Source: Opitutaceae bacterium
GTDB taxonomy: Bacteria; Verrucomicrobiota; Verrucomicrobiia; Opitutales; Opitutaceae
Direction of reading: 5' to 3'
DNA length: 64,000 nucleotides
NCBI GenBank assembly: GCA_018402455.1
Contig: JAGYIG010000012.1
Location: forward strand, 24,693 to 88,692
The notes below the pieces were generated by a model that was not told where the DNA came from, did not search any database, and saw only the letters and a list, made by a program, of their open reading frames with translations. A program made the position numbers and the translations under genes. Each line of letters begins with the position of its first letter. Position 1 is the stretch's first letter. This document shows positions 10,084 through 17,062 of this stretch, one piece after another.

Positions 10084-10659
10084 ATGGACCTTCACCTGCC
10101 CAGTATCACGACCGAGTGTTTCGTCACGGGAAACGCGTTTTTCGAAGACGAGCGGGTGGTCAGTCGGTTGATCAGCCGGGCCGAGGATGGGGAAGTCGTG
10201 CGGATCGACGTATTGGCCTCTCAGGAAGGAACGCTGGAGCTGCCCCCTGGACGGGTTGCTTGTCGCTGGGTGCAGACCTACAAGCCCAAGGTGGTTGAGG
10301 AGAATCCGGAAAAGGAACTCAAGCTCACGGCGGAGAACCTGTTTCTGACGCTGGCGGATCCCGCGAACGAACTTTCGGAGGATGACGGTCGGCTGGTGCA
10401 GTTTCTCGCGCTGATGCTTGAGCGAAAGCGACTGATCCGTCCGCAAGGGCGCAACGAAGAGGGTTCCAAGGATGTTTATATCCACCGTGGCTCCAAAGAC
10501 CGTTACGAAGTTCCGGTTGGTGAACTGACGCCGGAGTTCTTTATCGCGGTGCAGGATCAGCTTTCAATTTTGGTCGGCGTGCCCGACGAGAGTTCGGCGA
10601 CGGAGGACAAAGACCCGGCCGCCAAGCCGGACGACGAGGTGCCGGCCGCTCAGTCCTGA
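10084..10659 (+). CDS. Conserved hypothetical protein
   Basis: I do not recognise this 191-residue protein. It is soluble and acidic, with no signal peptide or membrane segment. It has a beta-rich first half, then a helical middle containing LVQFLALMLERKRLIRPQG, and ends in a low-complexity Asp/Glu/Ala/Pro tail after about residue 165. The LERKR...RPQG...YIHRGSKDRYEVP pattern has the look of a conserved small domain rather than random coding. Its start ATG and codon use match the surrounding genes. It is divergent from the metallophosphatase, and the tRNA-Ser repeat region lies downstream. A regulatory or RNA-linked role is possible but nothing in the sequence proves it. Confidence 0.7.
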   Translation: MDLHLPSITTECFVTGNAFFEDERVVSRLISRAEDGEVVRIDVLASQEGTLELPPGRVACRWVQTYKPKVVEENPEKELKLTAENLFLTLADPANELSEDDGRLVQFLALMLERKRLIRPQGRNEEGSKDVYIHRGSKDRYEVPVGELTPEFFIAVQDQLSILVGVPDESSATEDKDPAAKPDDEVPAAQS

Positions 10660-10700
10660 AGTGGAGGACCGAAAGGGAGGAGGAGAGGCGTGGCCCGGGG

Positions 10701-10913
10701 GGCCGAGTGCTTCGCACCAGCACGATGTGCTGCCCCTCTCGCTGCGCTCGTCGTCTACGAGCCCAGCGAGTGGCCTGACACCCCTAGGGTGTCTGATGTC
10801 GCGCTGCGCGCTCGGAACTCATCCCCCCACTGCGGTGGTTTGAACACCAGGGAGTAGCGGACCCAATTTTTGATTTTTCCTCCACCCTCCCTGCTGGCGG
10901 AGAGAGGGGGATT
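10701..10913. repeat. Direct repeat unit 1 (contains a tRNA-Ser 3'-end fragment)
   Basis: Unit 1 has two blocks that recur in unit 2. Block A (10701-10753, 53 bp) is identical to 10927-10979. Block B (10818-10913) matches 10993-11086 with one substitution and two 1-bp length differences. A 64-bp insert between the blocks is unique to unit 1 and contains the GACACCC/GGGTGTC hairpin. The end of block B, 10895-10913, is identical to the last 19 bases of the tRNA-Ser gene read from its encoded CCA through the acceptor strand into the T arm. Confidence 0.85.
10895..10913 (-). repeat. Partial tRNA-Ser 3' end (CCA, acceptor strand, start of T arm)
   Basis: These 19 bases duplicate the 3' terminus of tRNA-Ser at 11068-11086, including the encoded CCA and discriminator base. 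The match then stops inside the T arm, where the sequence turns into the next repeat block. Fragments of this kind are typical of integrase attachment sites, where an element carries a copy of the tRNA 3' end. They can also arise by tandem duplication. No integrase or mobile gene lies between the copies, so a simple duplication is the more economical reading. Confidence 0.75.
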
Positions 10914-10926
10914 GGTCGGCCCGGAG

Positions 10927-11086
10927 GGCCGAGTGCTTCGCACCAGCACGATGTGCTGCCCCTCTCGCTGCGCTCGTCGAACCCTGAGGGCTCTCATCCC
11001 CCCACTGCGGTGGTTTGAACACCAGGGAGGAGCGGACCCAATTTTGATTTTTCCTCCACCCTCCTGCTGGCGGAGAGAGGGGGATT
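10927..11086. repeat. Direct repeat unit 2 (runs into the intact tRNA-Ser)
   Basis: This is the second copy of blocks A (10927-10979) and B (10993-11086), separated by only 13 bp. Block B runs directly into the intact tRNA-Ser gene. The spacing and the tRNA fragment in unit 1 indicate that a segment reaching into the tRNA 3' end was duplicated. Confidence 0.85.
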
Positions 11087-11159
11087 CGAACCCCCGGAAG
11101 GGGATTAACCCTTCGACGATTTAGCAAACCGTTGCTTTCGACCACTCAGCCATCTCTCC
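11068..11159 (-). tRNA. tRNA-Ser(GCU)
   Basis: Read on the minus strand, the gene starts GGAGAGATGGCTGAGTGG and has a seven-base acceptor stem GGAGAGA pairing with TCTCTCC. The anticodon loop is TTGCTAA, giving anticodon GCU for AGC/AGU codons. The long variable arm typical of class II serine tRNAs is visible (GTCGAAGGGTTAATCCCCTTC). The T loop has GTTCGAATC. A discriminator G and an encoded CCA at 11068-11070 complete the 92-base gene. The fragment at 10895-10913 duplicates its 3' end. Confidence 0.95.
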
Positions 11160-11240
11160 GGAGCAGGAGGGGTAGGCAAATCCTCGCCTGCTTAAAGGCA
11201 AGTGGAATTCACCTCCGCATCGCGATTTACCGATGCAATC

Positions 11241-11933
11241 TTAATCGTCGTCCTCGTCGTCCGAGGGGTGCGTGAGTTCGTCCCGGCAGTCGTTCATCAC
11301 GCGCAGCCAGATTTCGCGCAGGTCAAACAGGCGGGGCGTCGCGAATTCGCGAAACCGAGACAGGCCGGGAGTCGGCGCTTCCACGGCATTGAGCAGGGCA
11401 AAACAATGGTTGAGATCCCGCAGCGCCCGCTTCAGTAGACTGATCGCCATCGCATAGTCGCCGAAATCCAATGCGGAGATGGCAAACATGGCTTGTTGCT
11501 CCGAGCGGTGGATCGCCGCGTGGAAACTCATGGCTAGGGGTTGGGGCACTCGCTCGGGGTGTCCCGCCGTGCGTTCCCAGGCACGGATCAACGTCAAAAA
11601 AATGCCCCGGGTCGCAATGAACACCGGGTTTTTGTGCAGGGTGTAGGGTTCGGGTTCCCGTTCGCCGCCCGGTTCGTGGCCCAGTTCCTCCAAGTCGGCC
11701 GGGAAGGTGAACTCCTGATCGGTGCTCCAGGTGTCGTCGTCCCACCGCATCCGGTGGGCGGCCTCGTCAAGCCGATCGCTCCGACCTTCAAGCTGCTCGT
11801 AAAACCCGATGTAGCGGTGAATCAGTTCGTCCTGGTCGCGCAGGTAGTGTTCCCAATCGAATTCGTTCCATGCGAGTTCGCCACGGTCATCCCATTCGTT
11901 GTCGGAGGGATTTTCAGAGTCGGAATTATTCAT
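11241..11933 (-). CDS. Hypothetical acidic protein
   Basis: I do not recognise a family for this 230-residue protein. The chosen start is the ATG of MNNSDSENPSDNEW; an upstream GTG-type extension would be Pro/Arg-rich and out of character. The N-terminus and C-terminus are strongly acidic (final DDEDDD), and the middle is helical with many Trp, Glu and Leu. The segment ISALDFGDYAMAISLLKRALRDLNHCFALLNAV could form paired helices. No signal peptide or membrane segment is present. It sits between tRNA-Ser and the divergent acylphosphatase gene. Codon use matches neighbouring genes, so it is probably real and lineage-restricted. Confidence 0.65.
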   Translation of the reverse strand: MNNSDSENPSDNEWDDRGELAWNEFDWEHYLRDQDELIHRYIGFYEQLEGRSDRLDEAAHRMRWDDDTWSTDQEFTFPADLEELGHEPGGEREPEPYTLHKNPVFIATRGIFLTLIRAWERTAGHPERVPQPLAMSFHAAIHRSEQQAMFAISALDFGDYAMAISLLKRALRDLNHCFALLNAVEAPTPGLSRFREFATPRLFDLREIWLRVMNDCRDELTHPSDDEDDD

Positions 11934-12067
11934 TCGTGCGCAGGGCCGGGGGCCTGAGAAGCACCGTGGGAGGGGAGAGGGATTATGCAACCCCAAATCC
12001 GGTAAAACGGCGGGCCGGATTTCTGAGATTGCTGGTCGTGGTGTCGCCTGCCTAGGTTCCCGCTGCC

Positions 12068-12349
12068 ATGCTGCCCCAAGCCGTTCATCACGAGGTGATT
12101 CATTTCTCCGGACATGTTCAGGGGGTCGGGTTCCGTTACACGGTTCTCCAGGTGGCGAAGGAATATGACGTCACGGGATTTGTGCAGAATCTCACGGACG
12201 GTCGGGTGGTTTTGGAGGTGGAGGGAGCGGTCGGTGACGTCGATGATTTGGTGGCGGCGATCGAAGACCGGATGGCCGGCTACGTGCGGGGAGTGGAGCG
12301 GCGGGCCCAAAGCCGAGGACCGCAGTTTCAGGGATTTTCCATCAAATAG
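12068..12349 (+). CDS. acyP: Acylphosphatase
   Basis: This small cytosolic enzyme hydrolyses carboxyl-phosphate bonds such as acetyl phosphate. The 93-residue length is typical. The signature GHVQGVGFRYTV holds the catalytic Arg (FRY) and the phosphate-binding loop. The second signature, GFVQNLTDGRVVLEVEG, supplies the catalytic Asn. It is followed after 2 bp by the ABC ATPase gene, so the two may share a transcript, although no functional link is known. Confidence 0.93.
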   Translation: MLPQAVHHEVIHFSGHVQGVGFRYTVLQVAKEYDVTGFVQNLTDGRVVLEVEGAVGDVDDLVAAIEDRMAGYVRGVERRAQSRGPQFQGFSIK

Positions 12350-12351
12350 TC

Positions 12352-13113
12352 ATGAGCCGACCCATTTTGGTGTTGGCGGGGATTACCAAGGATTATGCCC
12401 AACCGGGTGGCCTGCCCCGGTTGCGGGTGTTGTCAGGATTCGATCTGGAGGTGACGGCCGGGCAGGTGGTGGGACTGTTGGGGCCCAACGGTTCGGGCAA
12501 AAGCACGGCGTTGAAGATCATCCTGGGATTGGTTCGTCCGCAGGCGGGCCGCGGCTCGATTGCGGGGGCGCCGATCGGTTCGCGCGCAGCCAGACGCCGG
12601 ATGGGGTATATGCCGGAGCAGGGGGGGCTGGCTGCGCATCTCACGGGAGGGGAAGCGCTGCTGAGTTGGGGAACCATGAACAGCCCGGCAGTCGCGCTCG
12701 ATCCGGGAGTGGTGGCGCATTGGTTGGAGCGGGTGGGGCTGAGTGATGCCGCGGGGCGGAGGGTCGGCACGTTTTCAAAGGGGATGCGTCAGCGGCTCGC
12801 GCTGGCGCAGGCCCTGCTGTTGGCACCGGACGTGGTGCTCCTGGATGAGCCTTTTGCGGGCGTGGATCCGGTCGGCGTGGATTTGTTGGCGGACCTCGTG
12901 CGGGAACAAACGGGGCGGGGGGCTGCCGTGGTGTTGACCTCGCATCTGCTCCATCGGGCGGAGCGGTTGTGTGATCGGGTGGTCTTGCTTGATCGCGGTC
13001 GGGTTTTGGCGCGCGGGAAAGTGACGGATTTGGTGGGGGGGACGGTCTCTCCTCCGCCGCGGGGGTTGGAGGATGTGTATCGGGAGGCCCTGCAAACCGG
13101 GAGGTCGGCATGA
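12352..13113 (+). CDS. ABC transporter ATP-binding protein
   Basis: This 253-residue nucleotide-binding subunit has Walker A GPNGSGKS near residue 44 and signature motif FSKGMRQRLALAQALL near 140. Walker B VVLLDEPFAGVDP is near 160 and the His switch is in TSHLLHRAERLCDRVV. The overall pattern is that of CcmA/NatA-type exporters, which pump out drugs, sodium or lipids. The gene overlaps the permease at 13110 by 4 bp (ATGA) and follows acyP by 2 bp. The substrate cannot be read from sequence. The third gene at 13846 overlaps the permease and probably belongs to the same unit. Confidence 0.9.
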   Translation: MSRPILVLAGITKDYAQPGGLPRLRVLSGFDLEVTAGQVVGLLGPNGSGKSTALKIILGLVRPQAGRGSIAGAPIGSRAARRRMGYMPEQGGLAAHLTGGEALLSWGTMNSPAVALDPGVVAHWLERVGLSDAAGRRVGTFSKGMRQRLALAQALLLAPDVVLLDEPFAGVDPVGVDLLADLVREQTGRGAAVVLTSHLLHRAERLCDRVVLLDRGRVLARGKVTDLVGGTVSPPPRGLEDVYREALQTGRSA

Positions 13114-13856
13114 GGCGACTGGTGGTCGAGTCCGGGGAGTGGTTCAAGTTGTGCGGGCGGGGCGTCCTGCGTCGCCCGTCCTCGATTGGGCTGGTGGGGG
13201 TCGCGATTTTGGCGAGCGGGAGCGGGCCCTTTTTCGCCGCCTTTGATTTTGGCGGAGCCGGGGAGGTGTTCTTGCATCGGATCGGCTGGATGTTGCAGGT
13301 GGTGATCACCGTGACGGTGGCCGTGGCGCTGAGCCTGCAGGTGCTACTAAGCGTGGAGCGCAGTGGTTTGGTCCCGGTGGCCCTGGCTCGGGGAGGGTGG
13401 CCGGTATCCATTGTAGTGGGACAGGTGCTCACCGTGGTGGCAGTGGTGGGGATCTATGCAACCGGGTCCCAGTTCCTGCAGTTGGTTTTGGGTGCAGGCG
13501 GTCTTGGTGGTGCCCGGGGGATCCTGCAGGGGCTGGCGATGCTGTTGGTTATCGCCCTGATGGTCGCGATGGTCGGGCAGTGGGTGGGGAGTTTCAGTCA
13601 GGAGCCCGCTTTTTTGGCGGGGGCCATGGTTGGCGTCGTGCTATTGGGGTTTTTGCGACCGTTGGCGGTGGAAGTGGGAGGCGGGGCGGCTTGGTTCGCG
13701 ATGCTTGCTCCGGATTTCGCGTGGTGGGCCGAACTCGGCTGGAGCACCGGAGTTCATGAGTGGGGCGACGCCGCGCGCGCGTTCGCCCATGCGTCGGTTT
13801 ACCTCTTGGTGTTGGGGTGGCTGGCGGCACGGGGGATGGGACGTCGTGAATTCTAG
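13110..13856 (+). CDS. ABC transporter permease subunit
   Basis: This 248-residue membrane protein is the likely partner of the ATPase at 12352. It has about six hydrophobic segments: IGLVGVAILASG, MLQVVITVTVAVALSLQV, IVVGQVLTVVAVVGIYA, ILQGLAMLLVIALMVAMVG, FLAGAMVGVVLLGFL and ASVYLLVLGWLAA. The fold resembles ABC-2-type export permeases, but sequence identity to named families is not evident by eye. Its start overlaps the ATPase stop (ATGA) and its end overlaps the next gene by 11 bp, so tight co-translation is expected. Confidence 0.82.
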   Translation: MRRLVVESGEWFKLCGRGVLRRPSSIGLVGVAILASGSGPFFAAFDFGGAGEVFLHRIGWMLQVVITVTVAVALSLQVLLSVERSGLVPVALARGGWPVSIVVGQVLTVVAVVGIYATGSQFLQLVLGAGGLGGARGILQGLAMLLVIALMVAMVGQWVGSFSQEPAFLAGAMVGVVLLGFLRPLAVEVGGGAAWFAMLAPDFAWWAELGWSTGVHEWGDAARAFAHASVYLLVLGWLAARGMGRREF

Positions 13857-14562
13857 GGGGCCATTTCTTCGCGAGTGGGGGCTGGGCTGCCTCATGCTGA
13901 TTCTGGCGGGGTGGATCAGCCAGCCGCTGCGCTGGTCGCCAGTGGGGTCGCCCGCTGAGCCCGGGCGGATGCCGAGCCGGGAGGGATTCGATTCCGGTCT
14001 AGTGGGGCTGAGGGAGTTGAGCGCGGCATTTGGGTGGGTGGGGGTCTACCGGGATTGGCGTCGCCGGGACGAGGAAGCCATGATCCGGGGCCTGGAGTGG
14101 ACGGTGCGACTTGATCCCAACACCCTGACCTACTGGCTGGAGGGAGCCCGGATGATCACCTACGATGTGGCGGCTTGGCGGCGGACCGAAGCGGAAGGGA
14201 GGGATGGTGAGGCGGTGCAACGGGAGCAGTTGCTCCGAGGCATCGCGTGGTTGGACCGGGCGCGCCACCGGCATCCCGGGGAAGCCGCCCTGCCGATTGA
14301 ACAGGCCGTGATGTGGTGGAGCATTGCCCGTGATGCGGCCCGGGCCGAGCGGGCGTTGGCGGCGGCGCAGGAGTGCGCTGAGGTGCCGTATTATGTCGTC
14401 CGGATTCGGGCGGAGATGCTGATCCATCTCGGTCGCGAGGCCGCGGCGCGGGATCTTCTGCAGCAGGAACTCCCGCGCCTGTCCCGAGGGGACCCGCGGG
14501 CGATGAGAGCGGTGGTGGAACAGCGAATCCGGGAGTTGTCCGACGGACTCAAACCGGAGTGA
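13846..14562 (+). CDS. Membrane-anchored helical-repeat protein next to the ABC exporter
   Basis: This 238-residue protein starts at a GTG (VNSRGPFLREWGLG) overlapping the permease end by 11 bp. One N-terminal hydrophobic segment (GCLMLILAGWISQPL, residues about 14-28) should anchor it in the inner membrane. The rest, which would be periplasmic, is rich in Arg, Ala and Glu with a TPR-like helical pattern (GLEWTVRLDPNTLTYW, RAERALAAAQECAEVPYYV, EAAARDLLQQELPRL). It is not a family I can name. Its position suggests an accessory subunit of the ABC exporter. Confidence 0.72.
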   Translation: MNSRGPFLREWGLGCLMLILAGWISQPLRWSPVGSPAEPGRMPSREGFDSGLVGLRELSAAFGWVGVYRDWRRRDEEAMIRGLEWTVRLDPNTLTYWLEGARMITYDVAAWRRTEAEGRDGEAVQREQLLRGIAWLDRARHRHPGEAALPIEQAVMWWSIARDAARAERALAAAQECAEVPYYVVRIRAEMLIHLGREAAARDLLQQELPRLSRGDPRAMRAVVEQRIRELSDGLKPE

Positions 14563-14601
14563 TTCGGCTGAAATGATTTTGACTCAGGGCCGGTTCATTC
14601 T

Positions 14602-14630
14602 TTGACAGTCCGGAGTCGGGGGCATGCAAT
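14602..14630 (+). promoter_or_regulatory. Sigma-70-type promoter candidate
   Basis: A perfect -35 box TTGACA (14602-14607) is followed after exactly 17 bp by TGCAAT (14625-14630), which matches the -10 consensus at four of six positions. Transcription would begin about 15 bp before the ATG at 14652. It lies in the 89-bp gap after the ABC unit, which suggests that the membrane protein and menA form a separate transcript. Confidence 0.5.
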
Positions 14631-14651
14631 ACTCGGTTCTCAATTCTGCTT

Positions 14652-15311
14652 ATGCTCCGTGAAATCGTCTTACTCGCCATTGGATTGGTGCTCCTGTGGA
14701 GTCCGCGCAGCCTGCTGCGGTTGGGGAAACCCACCAAGACGAGGAAAAAAACCAAAGTCACCGGGGGAACCGTCAAGGATCGCATGCCGAGTGATCACAG
14801 CCTTTGGATTGAAGAGGAGTTTCGTCGGGGGAGGAACTGGATCGATTTTGGGCGGGGGCTGGCGGGAGGCTTGGCGGTGGTGGCCACGGTTCCGGGGTTA
14901 TTGACCGCCGGAGTTTCCGTGCCGGGGGCTTCGATCAACCAGATCGTTTTTTTAACCGAAGCGGTCATTTTTTTCAGCGCGGTGGTGTTGCAGATGCTGC
15001 GGGTGGAGGGGCGCCTGGTGCTCTTTCCGCCGGTGTTTTTTGTGCTGGGACTGGCGTTTGCGGTGGTGGGGTGGAAGGTGGCGTTGATCGGATTTGTCGC
15101 CATCTGGACCCTCAATCTGGTGTTGCCGAATCCTGCCATGTTTCTGGCGGTTTACGCGGGAGGCATCGCGATTGTAGCCGTGTTTTTGGGTAGTGGAATC
15201 AAGCCGGCGGCCGTGATGGCGGGTCTGGCGATCACGCCGCCCCTGGTGGCGATTCTGACGCGCCGTCGCCTGGTGCCTTTCCGGAAGAAAAACAAGATCG
15301 CTTCGCGATGA
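14652..15311 (+). CDS. Multi-pass membrane protein of unknown function
   Basis: This 219-residue protein starts with a hydrophobic segment (REIVLLAIGLVLLWSP), followed by a short basic loop with KPTKTRKKTKV. About five more transmembrane segments follow (GGLAVVATVPGLL, IVFLTEAVIFFSAVVLQML, LVLFPPVFFVLGLAFAVVG, ALIGFVAIWTLNLVL, AVYAGGIAIVAVFLGSG). The C-terminus is basic (RRRLVPFRKKNKIASR). I recognise no catalytic motif. It overlaps menA by 4 bp (ATGA), so it is translated with the menaquinone gene, but a role in quinone metabolism is only a guess. Confidence 0.78.
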   Translation: MLREIVLLAIGLVLLWSPRSLLRLGKPTKTRKKTKVTGGTVKDRMPSDHSLWIEEEFRRGRNWIDFGRGLAGGLAVVATVPGLLTAGVSVPGASINQIVFLTEAVIFFSAVVLQMLRVEGRLVLFPPVFFVLGLAFAVVGWKVALIGFVAIWTLNLVLPNPAMFLAVYAGGIAIVAVFLGSGIKPAAVMAGLAITPPLVAILTRRRLVPFRKKNKIASR

Positions 15312-16207
15312 GGCCCTCCCGTGCGGTGGCGTTGTGGTGGGAAGCGGCGCGGCCGCGGACCCTGCCGGCCGCCCTGGCTCCCGTCTTGGTCGCGAGTGCG
15401 CTGGCTCAAAGGGACGGGCATTTTCAGCCGATCCCGGCGGTGACCTGTCTGGCGTTCGCGTTGTTGATCCAGATCGGAACCAACTACGCGAATGACTATT
15501 ATGATTTCAAGAAAGGCGCCGACACGGCTGAACGGGTAGGCCCCCGGCGAGCGGTCGCGGCGGGTCTCATCGCTCCGGTCAAAATGAAAAGGGCGATGCT
15601 CGGCGTCTTTGGGGCCGCTTTGGCGGTGGGGCTCAGTTTGTTACCCTTCGGGGGATGGCCACTCGTGGTCGTCGGGCTGACCTCGATCCTCTGCGGGGTA
15701 ATCTACACCGGCGGCCCCTATCCCTTGGCCTACCACGGATGGGGGGACGTGTTTGTGTTCATCTTTTTTGGTGTCGTGGCGGTGGGGGCCACTTATTTCG
15801 TGCAGGTGGGGAGCCTGTCGGGCGCCAGCTGGGCGCTGGGCGTTGGGGTAGGTGCGCTGGCAGCAAATATTCTCGTGGTGAACAACTACCGGGATGTCGA
15901 AACCGACCGGAAGGCCGGGAAGCGCACCTTGGTGGTGCGGTGGGGGCGCGGCTTTGCGCAAACCCAGTTTGCCATCGCCCACCTGGTCATGGCCGCGGTG
16001 GTGATCTGGCTCGGATGGGTGGGGTATTTGAATCTGGTTTCCGCGAGCGTCCTGCTGTTGGTCGTCGGCGGGGAAGGGGGGCGCCAAGGAAGGTGTTTAC
16101 GAAGAGCCACCACCCCGGCCGAGCTCATTAATCTGCTGTCGGGGACGGGGCGGCATCTGGCGGTCGTGGCGGGATTGATGGCGGCGGGGCTGATCTGGAG
16201 CGCCTAA
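15308..16207 (+). CDS. menA: 1,4-dihydroxy-2-naphthoate polyprenyltransferase (probable compensating frameshifts near the end)
   Basis: MenA attaches the polyprenyl tail to DHNA to make demethylmenaquinone in the inner membrane. The UbiA-family site NYANDYYDFKKGAD and the second Asp motif NNYRDVETDRKAGKRTL are present, and about eight membrane segments follow the family plan. The frame is open throughout, but residues at about 16060-16115 are un-family-like (GGEGGRQGRCLRRATTP). The alternative frame there reads APRKVFTKSHHP, which joins naturally to AELINLLSGTGRHLAVV. Two compensating indels in that stretch are therefore likely. The ATGA overlap with the upstream membrane-protein gene supports the start. 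A terminator follows. Confidence 0.88.
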   Translation: MRPSRAVALWWEAARPRTLPAALAPVLVASALAQRDGHFQPIPAVTCLAFALLIQIGTNYANDYYDFKKGADTAERVGPRRAVAAGLIAPVKMKRAMLGVFGAALAVGLSLLPFGGWPLVVVGLTSILCGVIYTGGPYPLAYHGWGDVFVFIFFGVVAVGATYFVQVGSLSGASWALGVGVGALAANILVVNNYRDVETDRKAGKRTLVVRWGRGFAQTQFAIAHLVMAAVVIWLGWVGYLNLVSASVLLLVVGGEGGRQGRCLRRATTPAELINLLSGTGRHLAVVAGLMAAGLIWSA

Positions 16208-16210
16208 AAA

Positions 16211-16236
16211 AAACGCGTCCCATCGGGGACGCGTTT
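16211..16236. terminator. Bidirectional rho-independent terminator between menA and trxA
   Basis: A perfect 11-bp stem, AAACGCGTCCC pairing with GGGACGCGTTT around the loop ATCG, lies 4 bp after the menA stop. An A-run before the stem gives the U-tract for transcripts coming from trxA on the minus strand. It should serve both convergent genes. Confidence 0.85.
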
Positions 16237-16263
16237 CGGCTAAAAGGGGGAGGGGAAAAGAGC

Positions 16264-16587
16264 TCAGACGTGAGCGTTGAGCTTATCGAGGAGGGCATCC
16301 TTGGAGGTCATGCCCACGATTTGTTCGACGACGCTGCCTTCCTTGAAGAGGAGCAGCGTGGGGATGGCGCGCACGCCATACTCCGCGGAGATTGCTTCGT
16401 TTTCATCCACATTCACTTTGCCGACGGACAATTTGCCGTCCAGCTCCGTGGCGATCTCTTCCAGGATCGGCGCGATGGCCTTGCAGGGTCCACACCAAGG
16501 GGCCCAGAAGTCCACGAGCACGGGACGCTCGCCGCTGATGGTGGTCGAGAAGGAGGAGGAATCTAGGTTCGCGATGTTTGCTGACAT
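16264..16587 (-). CDS. trxA: Thioredoxin
   Basis: This 107-residue thioredoxin has the redox-active motif WCGPCK near residue 31 in the sequence VDFWAPWCGPCKAIAP. The cis-proline loop (VRAIPTLLLF) and GxxxKDALLDKL C-terminal helix are conserved. It reduces cytosolic disulfides using thioredoxin reductase, which is not in the window. It starts with ATG (MSANIANLDSSSF) and shares a terminator with menA. A very short putative membrane-protein gene lies just upstream on the same strand. Confidence 0.95.
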   Translation of the reverse strand: MSANIANLDSSSFSTTISGERPVLVDFWAPWCGPCKAIAPILEEIATELDGKLSVGKVNVDENEAISAEYGVRAIPTLLLFKEGSVVEQIVGMTSKDALLDKLNAHV

Positions 16588-16599
16588 ATAAGTTGGAAA

Positions 16600-16719
16600 T
16601 CAGAGTTTTTGATAAAGGAGAAGAGCGAAAGCGATCGAGCCCAAGGCGGCAAGCGCGGCGAGCGCCGTTTGCCAAATGGGCACGAATTGCGGCCCAATTT
16701 CATCCTCCAAGGCAGGCAT
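16600..16719 (-). CDS. Possible small single-pass membrane protein
   Basis: A 39-codon frame begins at ATG (MPALEDEIGPQFVPIWQTAL) and ends in one hydrophobic helix (AALAALGSIAFALLLYQKL). The frame continues upstream without a stop, and a TTG at 16773 would give 57 residues (MQLRSGQKIPETAKF...). The acidic head, amphipathic linker and clean membrane helix look like a real small protein. It sits between trxA and the gene at 16793 in the same orientation. No strong ribosome-binding site is visible, so this is tentative. Confidence 0.4.
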   Translation of the reverse strand: MPALEDEIGPQFVPIWQTALAALAALGSIAFALLLYQKL

Positions 16720-16792
16720 GGGTGAAACGAATTTAGCGGTCTCAGGAATCTTTTGGCCGGAACGGAGCTGCAAGGCGATGGGTATGGCCGGG

Positions 16793-17062
16793 TTATTGCG
16801 GAGTGGACTTATGCAGGATCTCGGCGAGCTCCCGTCGGTCCACGGACTCCAAATACTTGTCGCGTTTCTTGAGTTCTTCGAACGTTTTGACGACGGTTTC
16901 GGTCATGCGTTCGTGGGTCTCCTGCGAGCCCCCGACCAAGGCAAATTTTTCACCCGTGGTGATGCGTTTATGGCCGTCGTCATTATCCAAACCCACGCCG
17001 ACCAGCCCGGCTGAGCGCGGTGAAGAGGGAGCAGGGGACGAGTTTTGGTCAGAAGGGCTCAC
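16793..17062 (-). CDS. Small hypothetical protein downstream of scpA
   Basis: This 89-residue soluble protein overlaps the end of scpA by 4 bp, which argues it is real and co-translated. It begins with a Ser/Pro-rich stretch, then has GVGLDNDDGHKRITTG and a helical C-terminal half (MTETVVKTFEELKKRDKYLE...RRELAEILHKS) rich in charged residues. I cannot name a family. The helical tail could mediate a protein contact. A link to ScpA function is suggested only by the gene overlap. Confidence 0.62.
   Translation of the reverse strand: MSPSDQNSSPAPSSPRSAGLVGVGLDNDDGHKRITTGEKFALVGGSQETHERMTETVVKTFEELKKRDKYLESVDRRELAEILHKSTPQ

Larger units (their letters stand above)
10660..11067. other. Non-coding region downstream of tRNA-Ser, rich in perfect short hairpins
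   Basis: About 400 bp hold no convincing gene. The open frames here are low-complexity translations of repeats. The DNA is filled with perfect short inverted repeats: GTGC-TTC-GCAC at 10707-10717, CAGCAC-GAT-GTGCTG at 10718-10732, GACACCC-CTA-GGGTGTC at 10777-10793 and CCAC-TGCG-GTGG near 10828. The first two recur at 10933-10943 and 10944-10958. Two long direct repeat units make up most of the stretch. On the tRNA's strand this lies immediately 3' of tRNA-Ser, so it would be transcribed as a trailer unless terminated. Confidence 0.7.

Noticed and set aside
10660..11067. Short open frames over the tRNA-Ser repeat region
   Set aside because: They are translations of repeats and hairpins, change frame between copies, and have no start signals.
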